Positions 15,532-22,323 of a stretch of DNA of 27,469 nucleotides are shown in pieces; within the stretch, counting starts at the first letter, position 1, and every line of letters begins with the position of its first letter. The translations under genes and the position numbers were made by a program. The notes beneath the pieces were generated by a model, which worked only from the letters and a program-made list of their open reading frames with translations, was not told where the DNA came from and made no database searches. This stretch comes from SIG607 sp045614505 (lineage in GTDB: Bacteria; Bacillota; Clostridia; Oscillospirales; Acutalibacteraceae). The stretch is from the NCBI GenBank assembly GCA_045614505.1, contig JAZLDA010000006.1, forward strand, positions 1 through 27,469. Reading direction: 5' to 3'.

Positions 15532-16467
15532 TTATTTGTTTTTCTTTGCCGAGTTCTTGCCGGCAATATACTTTTGCTCTTCAGCGGCGCGCTTCATAAC
15601 AAAGCCTGATTGCTCCTTGGCAATGAGCTTTGCAGGACCGAAGAAGTTGTTTATAAATACCTGAATGAGAGCGCCGATAAGACTGGAGCAAGCCCAATAG
15701 AAACCGAGTCCGGCAGGTGCGCCGAAGGCGATTACAAGGGAGAATATAGGCATTATAAGCATCATACCGGTCATACTGGGAGCGTCCGGATTAGAGCGTT
15801 TCTGATGAATGATAGAAAGAATGCTGGAGAACATAGCTGCAGCGAAGGATAAGAACGGAATTATCCAGAGCTTATAGTTTACGCCGGCTTTAGAGAAGTT
15901 AAGTGTGAATTCGGGTCTTTCGGTAAGGCTCAGTCCTAGGAAATTGAAATTCAAGTCCTTGAGCGCATCAAAGACAGCTCCCGATTCGGTGGAGTATGCG
16001 TGAGCAATTGCCTGAAGCTGACCGTAGTTTGAATTCTTGCCCACAGCAAATGCCTCGGGCAAATTGGCAACAGCTTCCTTAATGGTAGCCGCATCAAGAG
16101 AAGTGAAATAGGTAAGGGGAGAAAGCACAAGATAGTAAACGCTCATTACAAGAACAAGACGTAAAATCATAGGCAGACAGCCGCCGCCCATAGAGATGTT
16201 GTTTTCCTGGTAAAGCTTTTGCATACCTTGATTGTATTTCTGCTTGTCATCGCCGCATCTTTTTTTAAGCTCGTCAAGCTTAGGCTTAATTTTAAGCTGG
16301 CTGACGGCAGACTTTTGACTCTTAACACTGAGGGGTATAAGAATAATGTTCAGCGCGACAGTGAAAAGGAAAATAGATAAAGCATAATTTCCGCCGGTAA
16401 GTCCTAAAAAGAAATTAAGAATAGGCGCAAATATCCATTTGTTGATAAGGCTGAATATTGCGGTCAT
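15532..16467 (-). CDS. yidC: YidC/OxaA membrane protein insertase
   Basis: Inserts and folds inner-membrane proteins, alone or with SecYEG. The 311-residue sequence has the Gram-positive layout without the large periplasmic domain: an N-terminal helix, NYALSIFLFTVALNIILIPLSVKSQKS, the cytoplasmic loop KPKLDELKKRCGDDKQKYNQGMQKLY, then GGCLPMILRLVLVMSVYYLVL and two C-terminal helices including GLGFYWACSSLIGALIQ. The family's functional arginine in the groove is not confirmed. No lipobox cysteine is seen, unlike Bacillus SpoIIIJ. The start ATG has AGGATGG upstream. In sporulating species this protein is also needed for forespore development. Confidence 0.95.
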   Translation of the reverse strand: MTAIFSLINKWIFAPILNFFLGLTGGNYALSIFLFTVALNIILIPLSVKSQKSAVSQLKIKPKLDELKKRCGDDKQKYNQGMQKLYQENNISMGGGCLPMILRLVLVMSVYYLVLSPLTYFTSLDAATIKEAVANLPEAFAVGKNSNYGQLQAIAHAYSTESGAVFDALKDLNFNFLGLSLTERPEFTLNFSKAGVNYKLWIIPFLSFAAAMFSSILSIIHQKRSNPDAPSMTGMMLIMPIFSLVIAFGAPAGLGFYWACSSLIGALIQVFINNFFGPAKLIAKEQSGFVMKRAAEEQKYIAGKNSAKKNK

Positions 16468-16495
16468 ATTTATACACCATCCTGATTTAATAGGA

Positions 16496-16753
16496 TTATT
16501 TTTTTCGTCTCACACAGGCTCTTGCCTGTTTTTCGGGCACAAGGTCGACTCCGCCCTTACAAAATGGATTGCATCTGAGAATTCGCCAAAGAGAGAGCAA
16601 AGAGCCTTTGAATGCGCCGTGAATCTCCAGTGCTTCTATAGTATAGGCTGAGCAGGTTGGATAAAAACGGCAACAAGGCGCTTTTTTCGTGGGCGATAAA
16701 CGCTTTTGGTAAAAGCGAACTGCTTTAATCAGAAGTTTATTCATTATTATCAT
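16496..16753 (-). CDS. yidD: Membrane protein insertion efficiency factor YidD
   Basis: Small amphipathic protein that helps YidC-dependent insertion. The family core FYQKRLSPTKKAPCCRFYPTCSAY-type block is present (residues about 14-37), followed by EALEIHGAFKGSLLSLWRILRCNPF and the GGVDLVP ending. The length of 85 aa is typical. Two ATGs are possible: 16753, which overlaps the end of rnpA by 17 bases, and 16744, three codons in; neither has a strong site, so translation is probably coupled to rnpA. It lies between rnpA and yidC as in most bacteria. Confidence 0.94.
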   Translation of the reverse strand: MIIMNKLLIKAVRFYQKRLSPTKKAPCCRFYPTCSAYTIEALEIHGAFKGSLLSLWRILRCNPFCKGGVDLVPEKQARACVRRKK

Positions 16754-17081
16754 TCCAAACGTCGGCTTCTTTTAGCTGCTGTTTCAAAACCTCGCTGACA
16801 ACAGTACTTTTAACAGAAAGAATCCGACTGCGAGCAACAAAAACAAAATCGTATCCGGGTTTGATATGTGCCAAATTTTCGCGGAAGGCGGCGACGATGA
16901 GCCGTCTGGCGCGGTTTCGCTTTACTGCATTACCAAGCTTTTTACCGGTGGTAATGCCCATGTTTATTTCGCCGTTACGGTTTTTTAAGGAGTAGGTAAC
17001 AAGATAAGGGGATACCTGACTTTTTCCCCTACCGTACAGTCGGCGAAAGTCTTTGTTTAACTTTAATGTTTTAAAGGTCAT
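16737..17081 (-). CDS. rnpA: Ribonuclease P protein component
   Basis: Basic protein subunit that assists the catalytic RNA in removing tRNA 5' leaders. The signature RNRARRLIVAAFRE (about residues 56-69) is intact, as is FRRLYGRGKSQVSPYLV near the N-terminus. The length of 114 aa is normal. The start ATG has AAGGGTG upstream. It follows rpmH by 44 bases with a hairpin between them that may reduce rnpA expression relative to the ribosomal protein. Confidence 0.96.
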   Translation of the reverse strand: MTFKTLKLNKDFRRLYGRGKSQVSPYLVTYSLKNRNGEINMGITTGKKLGNAVKRNRARRLIVAAFRENLAHIKPGYDFVFVARSRILSVKSTVVSEVLKQQLKEADVWNDNNE

Positions 17082-17103
17082 TAAAAAACACCCTTATAAA
17101 ATT

Positions 17104-17128
17104 AAAAGCCACAGAAATGTGGCCTTTA
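17104..17128 (-). terminator. Hairpin between rpmH and rnpA, possible attenuator
   Basis: On the minus strand GCCAC and GTGGC (17123-17119 with 17112-17108) pair around ATTTCT, followed by TTTTAATTTTAT. The stem starts at the rpmH stop codon. It is short enough to be leaky, giving less rnpA than rpmH. Confidence 0.5.
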
Positions 17129-17260
17129 ATAAGTCAGCTGCTTTCTGCCCTTAGCTCTGCGGCGGGCAAGTACCTTACGGCCGTTGGCAGTTGCCATTCT
17201 CTTTAAAAAGCCGTGCTCCTTCTTGCGGTGAAGCTTCTTAGGCTGATAAGTTCTTTTCAT
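17126..17260 (-). CDS. rpmH: 50S ribosomal protein L34
   Basis: A 44-residue, very basic protein read on the minus strand from ATG at 17260-17258 to TAA at 17128-17126. It begins MKRTYQPKKLHRKKEHGF and ends ARRRAKGRKQLTY, both diagnostic of L34. A strong AGGAGG lies upstream. L34 is one of the smallest 50S proteins and is classically the first gene of the rpmH-rnpA-yidC-jag group next to oriC; here the upstream neighbour is thiT, not dnaA. Confidence 0.97.
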   Translation of the reverse strand: MKRTYQPKKLHRKKEHGFLKRMATANGRKVLARRRAKGRKQLTY

Positions 17261-17340
17261 TTACGGTTCCCTCCTAACTTGGAATTAAAACATTCTGTAA
17301 CTATACTATACAAATTATATACATAGCCTATCACTCTAAG

Positions 17341-17369
17341 ATTATAGACTAAATGAACAAAAAAGTCAA
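17341..17369 (-). promoter_or_regulatory. Sigma-A promoter for the rpmH-jag operon
   Basis: On the minus strand TTGACT (17369-17364), a 17-bp spacer and a perfect TATAAT (17346-17341), about 80 bases before rpmH. No DnaA box of the TTATCCACA type was seen between rpmH and thiT. Confidence 0.85.
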
Positions 17370-17388
17370 TAAAAATTTGTCCTGCAAA

Positions 17389-17421
17389 TAAAAAACTTCC
17401 CTGCCGACGAAAAGGGAAGTT
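17389..17421 (-). terminator. Intrinsic terminator after thiT
   Basis: On the minus strand AACTTCCCT (17421-17413) pairs with AGGGAAGTT (17402-17394), followed by TTTTATTT. Confidence 0.85.
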
Positions 17422-17435
17422 CTTTTAAAGTGTTA

Positions 17436-17999
17436 TTATACTAATTTACGCAATGCATTTGTTCTCAGTAAAAGGAACACTGCCAAGGGTGTAGTAATCA
17501 TTTCAGGTATCATATAAGTAGCATTATAGGTTATAGAGTACCATATAGCTCCCCAGAGGTCTGCGATTTCTCTCCACACCGTAACACCTGTTATAAAGTG
17601 GCAGATATATCTGAGTATACATACTAAAAGCACACCGAAAACTGCGGCAAGCGCCTTGTTGTTAATTGTTTTATTGAATATTCCGCTCAGTCCCAGAACA
17701 CCGTAAGCGATGATATAGTCAAACAATAAAACAGCGAGTGCTCCCACTATTCCTGCAACCCCTGCGGCATAGGTTACGTTGCTCATTCCAAAAAAGAACT
17801 GGATACCGCCGTAAGCAAGGTTAGCAAGCACACCCCATTCAACACCGAACATTATACCGATAAGGCAAACAGGTACCATTGAAAGAATGGTGATAGAGCC
17901 GCCAAAGGGAAGTGAAATGCTGGGAATCAGTTCACTGAGTACTGTGGACAGGGCAATAAATATTGCCGATACCGCAAGTTTTTTTAGATTAAATTTCAT
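17436..17999 (-). CDS. thiT: Energy-coupling thiamine transporter substrate protein ThiT
   Basis: Membrane-embedded S component that binds thiamine and works with the shared ECF module (EcfA, EcfA', EcfT, not in the window). Six hydrophobic helices are visible over 187 residues. Family landmarks are the segments YGGIQFFFG, LLFDYIIAYGVLGLSGIF and LRYICHFITGVTVW, with the aromatic residues that form the thiamine pocket. The start ATG has AAGGAAG upstream. It is preceded by a TPP riboswitch and terminator, which independently supports the assignment: high thiamine pyrophosphate should stop transcription. Confidence 0.95.
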   Translation of the reverse strand: MKFNLKKLAVSAIFIALSTVLSELIPSISLPFGGSITILSMVPVCLIGIMFGVEWGVLANLAYGGIQFFFGMSNVTYAAGVAGIVGALAVLLFDYIIAYGVLGLSGIFNKTINNKALAAVFGVLLVCILRYICHFITGVTVWREIADLWGAIWYSITYNATYMIPEMITTPLAVFLLLRTNALRKLV

Positions 18000-18040
18000 T
18001 TTGTTGACTTCCTTTTTAACTTATTTGAAAATAAAAATAA

Positions 18041-18063
18041 CCCCGCATATATTAAATGCGGGG
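18041..18063 (-). terminator. Riboswitch-controlled terminator upstream of thiT
   Basis: On the minus strand CCCCGCAT (18063-18056) pairs with ATGCGGGG (18048-18041), followed by TTATTTTTATTTT. It lies between the TPP aptamer and the thiT ribosome binding site, the usual expression platform for an OFF switch. Confidence 0.85.
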
Positions 18064-18071
18064 CAAATTCT

Positions 18072-18165
18072 AAGGCGTATTCTCCTACGTCGGCATTATC
18101 CGCATCAGGTTATGGGTCGAAACATAACGGTTTCCTCTCAGCCTGAGTTAATCAAGCTCCCCTTT
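18072..18165 (-). promoter_or_regulatory. TPP (THI-box) riboswitch
   Basis: Read on the minus strand, the conserved blocks occur in order: GGGGAGC, CTCAGGCTGAGAGG, CGACCC, AACCTGATGCGGATAATGCC and GACGTAGGAGA. These are the hallmarks of the thiamine pyrophosphate aptamer. The first bases overlap the coding end of the YfhO-like gene, whose stop is at 18148-18150. Ends are approximate. Confidence 0.95.
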
Positions 18166-21000
18166 TTTATTTTCATCAGTATTATACTGCTCAGCTTCGT
18201 TAATGTCAATAGAATTTTCTTGCTTTTCCTCAAAGGCGGAAGTGTCTATCTGAAAACCTGTATGGTATTTGTGGAAGTCTTGGGGAATAAATTCCTCCGG
18301 GGTGTCGGGTAATTTGTCCAGTACTCCGACTCTTACCTGACTTTCTTCTTCCATAGAGCTTTCAAGCTCTTCCTTGCACCAGCTTTCAATAAGAGCATCT
18401 CCCTCGGGATAAAGCTCCTCAATGGCGTGAGAGCGCTTATAGGAGTGTGCGGCTAAGATATAAATAATAAAGATAATCAGTCCACTGCCGGAAATCAATA
18501 ACCCTAAATTCAGATAAGGCGTGGTGTAGTCAAAACGGATATCCGAAACGCCTGCAGGTACCTGTACCGCCATAAAGCCGATATTAGCTTTTATTATTTC
18601 AGCTTTTTCACCGTTTACGGTAGCTCTCCAACCCTCGTCATAAGGCACCGAGAAAAATACAAGTGTGGTTTTATCTCTGGCAACGCTGGCTGAGAAGCCG
18701 TCACCGTCAATTTCAAAGCTTAGCGCGCTGCTCTCTTTAAGGTGAGCCGCATCCTTTTTAAGCTCGTCCTCGCTCATTGAAAGGGACATAACGTATTCAT
18801 CACTTTCGGGATAAACCTGCTGAGTTTCTCCGCTTTCCTCGGTCTCTAATTGAGAATCGGTGATTTCACCGTCACTAATACCGCTGCTTTCCTCTAAAGA
18901 GGAGTCAGTGTCCGATGACTGGACGTCAAAAATCGGGTCGTCGGGGTATAGCTCTTCATAATTTTCCTCAGGCTCAACATAGTTTTCACTGTAAAGTGAA
19001 TATGACTCCATACCGGTGCCATACTTCTCGGCATCCTCATCGCTAAGCAAAATAGCCTTGAGCATAACATCAGCTCGGGCTTCGTCACTGTAATAGGCTT
19101 CACACTCTGTCTTGGTTATATAATAATCATAAGAGAAGCCGAAGGGGATATATGATTGGTTTTCATATATATAATATCCGCCTTCAGTATTTACATATTC
19201 ATAACCCGGCATAACAGTATAGCCGTCGTCACCGATAAAGCTGTCGCCGTCGGTACGGTTTAAGAGATACTTAACCGATAAAAGGGAGCGAATGGAGAAA
19301 TATTCCCGTCCGGGTCGGCTGGCAACATCTCTTGTGACACCGATAAAATCATAATATTCCATTATGGAGGGGGAAACCACCGAATGGAAGGCATTGATTG
19401 TGGGGTAGCCTAAATACATTCCGGTGTTGTCAACACAGTCGTAGGTGTCGATTCTGTAGTGCTCATCATCAGGCAGGTCGACCTTTCCCTCAATGAGCTT
19501 ATCAATCATTACCTCATGCTGGTCATAGGAATGATAAGAGCCTTGATAGAGATATACACAGCTATATGCTACAATCGTAAGGCAGACAAAGCCTATGGAG
19601 GCTCTTCTGAAAAGAAGCTTTTTGTTTTTGTCTCTTATAAAAATAAGCAGTCTGCAGAGAAGCAGAGAAGCGGCGGCAATTCCTACTGCAATAAGGAAAC
19701 GGTAAAAATAAATGTTGTTCTCTTTGCCTGCATCGGTATACAGACCTATCACTATTTTATCATCCACCTTTTGTGGGAACAGCCCTATAACAATAGCAAA
19801 GGCGGCGGTAATAACTGCGGTGTAGGTAAAGCCTTGCTTCCAGTTTATTTCCTTGTCCTCTATGGTGATTGCAGTGGCAAGTGCCATCATAAGAATGGGC
19901 ATATAAAACCATCTTGCATAGTAGGAATCGTTAAAGGCATAAAAGGCGCTGTTTAAAAATGGCACCAAAGCCATAAAGGTACAGGTGTATATAACGCGGC
20001 TCAGCCAGTGTTTTTTTCTGGAATGGCAAAAGCCTAAAACTGCGGTCATACTGAATACGGGCATCCAGCCGCCCAGAGACGACCATTTGACGTTTGCGCC
20101 GGGGAAGAAAACGGGGCGGGCAGGAATATCAGGCGGGAAGAAGAAGCATTCTATTATATTAAGATATATCTGCTCCTTGCCGTATAGCACACCGCCCCAG
20201 CCTATGAGAATATCATTTACCCTTGTGTTGGAAAGAAGTACGGAAAGGGAGGGAAGCAACAAAAAGGCCGCAAGTGTAACTCCAATGACTGCTTCCGAAA
20301 TGAGCGCAAAGAAGCGTGAAAAACGGAATTTATATGCTCCCGATATCATTCTGATAAACCAGTAAATAATAGTGAAAACTACCATTCCGAAAAAGAAGAA
20401 GTAATTGACTATAGCGCATAAAGCCACCGTAAGGGCAAAAATACCTCTTTTGTTTTCGGTGAGGAGCAGTTCAAGGGATAAAAGCAAAAGTGGCAAAACA
20501 ATTATTGCTTCGTGGAAATGATTGAAGAAAATGTTGTAAATGGAAAAGCCCGAAAAGGCATAAAGCAAGGCGCCTATCTGTGCGGCAAAGGGTGTGCGGG
20601 TAAATCTCCTTATAAAATAATAGGAGGTAAGGGATGCGCAGGCAAATTTAAGTATAAGAAGGGGTCCCATAAGATAGGGTAAAAAGGAATTGGGGAAGGG
20701 AATAGTCAGCCAGAAAAACGGACTTCCCAGTGTATAAAAGCTGTATGAAGCAATAAAGTTAGAGCCTAAATCGGTGTACCAGTTCCAGCCAATTTCACCG
20801 CTTCTTATGGCATCGTGGCATAACCGATAAAAGGGGATTTGCTGAACGTTGAAATCCCCGAAAAAGATGAAATATCCGTCGCCGAAAATAATATATGGTA
20901 TAAAAAACGCTGTGGCAACTGCAAGGCTTAAGAAAAATGTAGCAAGTCCTCTTTCTTTTTTAGGAACGAGAAGATGTTTTTTTGTATAAGAAAAGGTCAT
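18148..21000 (-). CDS. Large YfhO-like multispanning membrane protein
   Basis: A 950-residue protein matching the YfhO family: many transmembrane helices in the first half (from about residue 20), with the opening loop FGDFNVQQIPFYRLCHDAIR and the stretch NWYTDLGSNFIASYSFYTLGSPF, which resemble the family's acidic catalytic loop. YfhO-type proteins have a GT-C glycosyltransferase fold and are linked to sugar decoration of lipoteichoic acid or other surface polymers in Bacillus and Listeria; this use is inferred. The extracytoplasmic C-terminal domain has an unusual acidic, Ser/Glu/Asp-rich insert (about 648-740), then PYDEGWRATVNGEKAEI, a last helix (about 835-855) and a roughly 95-residue acidic cytoplasmic tail. 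AAGGATT precedes the ATG. Its 3' end contains the thiT promoter. Confidence 0.88.
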   Translation of the reverse strand: MTFSYTKKHLLVPKKERGLATFFLSLAVATAFFIPYIIFGDGYFIFFGDFNVQQIPFYRLCHDAIRSGEIGWNWYTDLGSNFIASYSFYTLGSPFFWLTIPFPNSFLPYLMGPLLILKFACASLTSYYFIRRFTRTPFAAQIGALLYAFSGFSIYNIFFNHFHEAIIVLPLLLLSLELLLTENKRGIFALTVALCAIVNYFFFFGMVVFTIIYWFIRMISGAYKFRFSRFFALISEAVIGVTLAAFLLLPSLSVLLSNTRVNDILIGWGGVLYGKEQIYLNIIECFFFPPDIPARPVFFPGANVKWSSLGGWMPVFSMTAVLGFCHSRKKHWLSRVIYTCTFMALVPFLNSAFYAFNDSYYARWFYMPILMMALATAITIEDKEINWKQGFTYTAVITAAFAIVIGLFPQKVDDKIVIGLYTDAGKENNIYFYRFLIAVGIAAASLLLCRLLIFIRDKNKKLLFRRASIGFVCLTIVAYSCVYLYQGSYHSYDQHEVMIDKLIEGKVDLPDDEHYRIDTYDCVDNTGMYLGYPTINAFHSVVSPSIMEYYDFIGVTRDVASRPGREYFSIRSLLSVKYLLNRTDGDSFIGDDGYTVMPGYEYVNTEGGYYIYENQSYIPFGFSYDYYITKTECEAYYSDEARADVMLKAILLSDEDAEKYGTGMESYSLYSENYVEPEENYEELYPDDPIFDVQSSDTDSSLEESSGISDGEITDSQLETEESGETQQVYPESDEYVMSLSMSEDELKKDAAHLKESSALSFEIDGDGFSASVARDKTTLVFFSVPYDEGWRATVNGEKAEIIKANIGFMAVQVPAGVSDIRFDYTTPYLNLGLLISGSGLIIFIIYILAAHSYKRSHAIEELYPEGDALIESWCKEELESSMEEESQVRVGVLDKLPDTPEEFIPQDFHKYHTGFQIDTSAFEEKQENSIDINEAEQYNTDENKKGELD
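18181..18209 (-). promoter_or_regulatory. Consensus promoter for thiT inside the YfhO-like coding sequence
   Basis: On the minus strand perfect TTGACA (18209-18204), a 17-bp spacer and perfect TATAAT (18186-18181), ending 16 bases before the riboswitch. It lies wholly inside the last codons of the YfhO-like gene. Confidence 0.85.
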
Positions 21001-21030
21001 TTATCTTTACAATCCTTTCTTTTCATACTA

Positions 21031-21065
21031 TTGAATATTATAACAAAGTCTGCTATAATATTCAA
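21031..21065. promoter_or_regulatory. Symmetric divergent promoter pair for the YfhO-like gene and yfbR
   Basis: TTGAATATTATA (21031-21042) and TATAATATTCAA (21054-21065) are perfect inverted repeats around an 11-bp spacer. Plus strand: -35 TTGAAT (21031-21036), 17 bp, -10 TATAAT (21054-21059). Minus strand: -35 TTGAAT (21065-21060), 17 bp, -10 TATAAT (21042-21037). Both have ideal spacing, and predicted starts precede each gene by about 30 bases. Confidence 0.85.
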
Positions 21066-21095
21066 TGCTAAACTGAATTTTGAGGCGAATGATAA

Positions 21096-21668
21096 ATGAA
21101 AAGTAATTATTATGCAGTACTTTCCCGAATGAAGAATATTTACCGTTGGGGACTTATGAGAAATACCAGAAGAGAATCACTTAGTGAGCATTCCTTTGAG
21201 GTTGCTCTGATTGCCCACGCTCTTGCCGTTATAAATAATGAAAGACTGGGCGGAAATGCTGACCCGAATCTTTGCGCTACTGCCGCCCTTTTCCACGATA
21301 CCAGTGAAATTATTACAGGTGATATGCCTACCCCTGTTAAGTATCATAATCCCGAAATAAGAGATGCCTATAAAAAGGTGGAAAAAATTGCAGAGGACAA
21401 GCTCATATCAATGCTCCCTGAAGATATGCAAAGCACCTTTGTTCCCCTTTATGAGCCCGATGAAGAAACCGCAAAAATCATTAAGGCGGCCGACAGAATC
21501 TCAGCTCTTATTAAATGTATAGAGGAAACCGAAATGGGCAACAAGGAGTTTAAAGAGGCAAAGATAAGTATAGAAAAATCCGTGCGTGCTCTTAATATGA
21601 AGGAAGCCGACATTTTCCTAGATGACTTCCTCGACGGCTTTACCTTGACTCTTGACGAACAAAACTGA
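21096..21668 (+). CDS. yfbR: HD-domain 5'-deoxynucleotidase, YfbR-like
   Basis: Metal-dependent phosphohydrolase that removes the 5' phosphate from deoxyribonucleoside monophosphates and so tunes dNTP pools. Family landmarks in order are INRWGL-like IYRWGLMRNTR (about residues 15-25), SEHSFEVALIAHAL with a metal-ligand His near 33, the HD pair in LFHDTSEIITGDMPTPVKYHN (about 67-87) and AADRISALIKCIEE (about 131-144). The 190-residue length matches YfbR. GAGG is about 11 bases before the ATG. It is transcribed alone, divergent from the YfhO-like gene. Functional overlap with the dCMP deaminase at 6.6 kb is notable but not linked by position. Confidence 0.92.
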   Translation: MKSNYYAVLSRMKNIYRWGLMRNTRRESLSEHSFEVALIAHALAVINNERLGGNADPNLCATAALFHDTSEIITGDMPTPVKYHNPEIRDAYKKVEKIAEDKLISMLPEDMQSTFVPLYEPDEETAKIIKAADRISALIKCIEETEMGNKEFKEAKISIEKSVRALNMKEADIFLDDFLDGFTLTLDEQN

Positions 21669-21681
21669 AAATATAACCATT

Positions 21682-21715
21682 AAAACACTTTCGGAAATTG
21701 AAAGTGTTTTTCTTT
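21682..21715 (+). terminator. Intrinsic terminator after yfbR
   Basis: AAAACACTTTC (21682-21692) pairs perfectly with GAAAGTGTTTT (21700-21710), followed by TCTTTTT. Confidence 0.88.
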
Positions 21716-21721
21716 TTGGTC

Positions 21722-21750
21722 TTTACAAATGTGACAAAACAGGATATAAT
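21722..21750 (+). promoter_or_regulatory. Sigma-A promoter for the structured leader and HTH gene
   Basis: TTTACA (21722-21727), a 17-bp spacer and a perfect TATAAT (21745-21750). Transcription should begin near 21757, exactly at the 5' strand of the long leader hairpin. Confidence 0.8.
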
Positions 21751-21756
21751 ATTATT

Positions 21757-21923
21757 GCGACATAAATTTATTAAAAAACATTAGTTTGTTGTCTTTTCTT
21801 TTTGGTAAAAGCACAGGCTCTATTTAAGTGCAAACTATTGTTTTTGTATTAAATTTGTGTCGCAACAAGCGGAGCCGAGTGTTTTTCAGTGCGTGGCTCT
21901 GCTGCGCACTTTTTTATTGTGCG
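21757..21923 (+). ncRNA. Long structured leader RNA with terminator/antiterminator, upstream of HTH gene
   Basis: A long rod-like hairpin: 21757-21770 pairs with 21850-21863 (14 bp, one G-U) and 21774-21788 with 21831-21845 (15 positions, one mismatch), nearly continuous, with a 42-nt end loop. Downstream, helix A pairs 21868-21876 with 21895-21903, and helix C pairs CGCAC (21905-21909) with GTGCG (21919-21923). Helix B, AGTGCG (21888-21893) with CGCACT (21905-21910) followed by a six-T run, is a terminator. B excludes C by using the same strand, and it interlocks with A. This is the form of a transcription attenuator. The ligand or signal is unknown. It might belong to the previously predicted HTH-XRE RNA motif of Clostridiales; I cannot test that. 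Confidence 0.65.
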
Positions 21924-21951
21924 AATTAACACCGAAAGGAAGATAAAAACA

Positions 21952-22275
21952 ATGGAAAAAACATACTTAGAACAGGTGGGCGAAAGATTGTTTCAATGCC
22001 GTACCCGTGATTTTTTATCCCGCAGAGAGCTTGCGGAACGCGCAGGAGTTTCAATTTATTCTGTTAAAATGATAGAACGGGGAGAAAAGGCAGTAGGCAT
22101 TGATGAAGCAATGAAAATCTGTGAAGTGCTGGGTTACAGTACTGATTATATTCTCACCGGAAAATGCGGTCTTCATGAGATGGTTTACATGAATCAGAAG
22201 GTTTTAGATTTACCTGATGTCAGTTCGGAAAATTTGCAAAAAATTGCTCAAGCCTTTTGGAATAGCTGCACATGA
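21952..22275 (+). CDS. XRE-family helix-turn-helix regulator
   Basis: A 107-residue protein with a Cro/C1-type HTH (about residues 8-65): ERLFQCRTRDFLSRRELAER, then AGVSIYSVKMIERGEKAVGI as turn and recognition helix, and a conserved ending LGYSTDYILTG. The C-terminal 40 residues (GLHEMVYMNQKVLDLPDVSSENLQKIAQAFW) form a short helical tail of unknown role. The start chosen is the ATG at 21952 with AAAGGAAG upstream; extending to 21889 would read through the leader terminator. No other promoter fits between that terminator and the ATG, so expression depends on readthrough of the leader. Targets are unknown, and autoregulation is possible. Confidence 0.9.
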   Translation: MEKTYLEQVGERLFQCRTRDFLSRRELAERAGVSIYSVKMIERGEKAVGIDEAMKICEVLGYSTDYILTGKCGLHEMVYMNQKVLDLPDVSSENLQKIAQAFWNSCT

Positions 22276-22323
22276 TTATTTCGTAAAAATAAGAATAGTT
22301 TCTAAGAGTTTATCAAATAAATA

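Noticed and set aside
15199..15609. 136-residue open frame on the plus strand
   Set aside because: It lies opposite jag and yidC, is made of low-complexity Phe/Ser/Leu repeats mirroring the Lys/Asn linker of Jag, and has no ribosome binding site.
17261..17435. Replication origin next to rpmH
   Set aside because: The rpmH gene suggested oriC, but no dnaA gene and no DnaA-box-like repeats are present.
19459..19956. 165-residue open frame on the plus strand
   Set aside because: Entirely antisense to the YfhO-like gene, with no promoter, binding site or family resemblance.
21755..21865. Miniature inverted-repeat transposable element
   Set aside because: No target-site duplication is visible and the repeat begins at the predicted transcription start with an attenuator directly after it, so an RNA role is favoured, though not proven.
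21868..21910. H-type pseudoknot formed by helices A and B together
   Set aside because: Only one base would have to cross a 9-bp helix, which is not feasible, so the helices are treated as mutually exclusive.
21889..21951. N-terminal extension of the HTH protein from the ATG at 21889
   Set aside because: This segment encodes the leader terminator, and the ATG at 21952 has the proper ribosome binding site.
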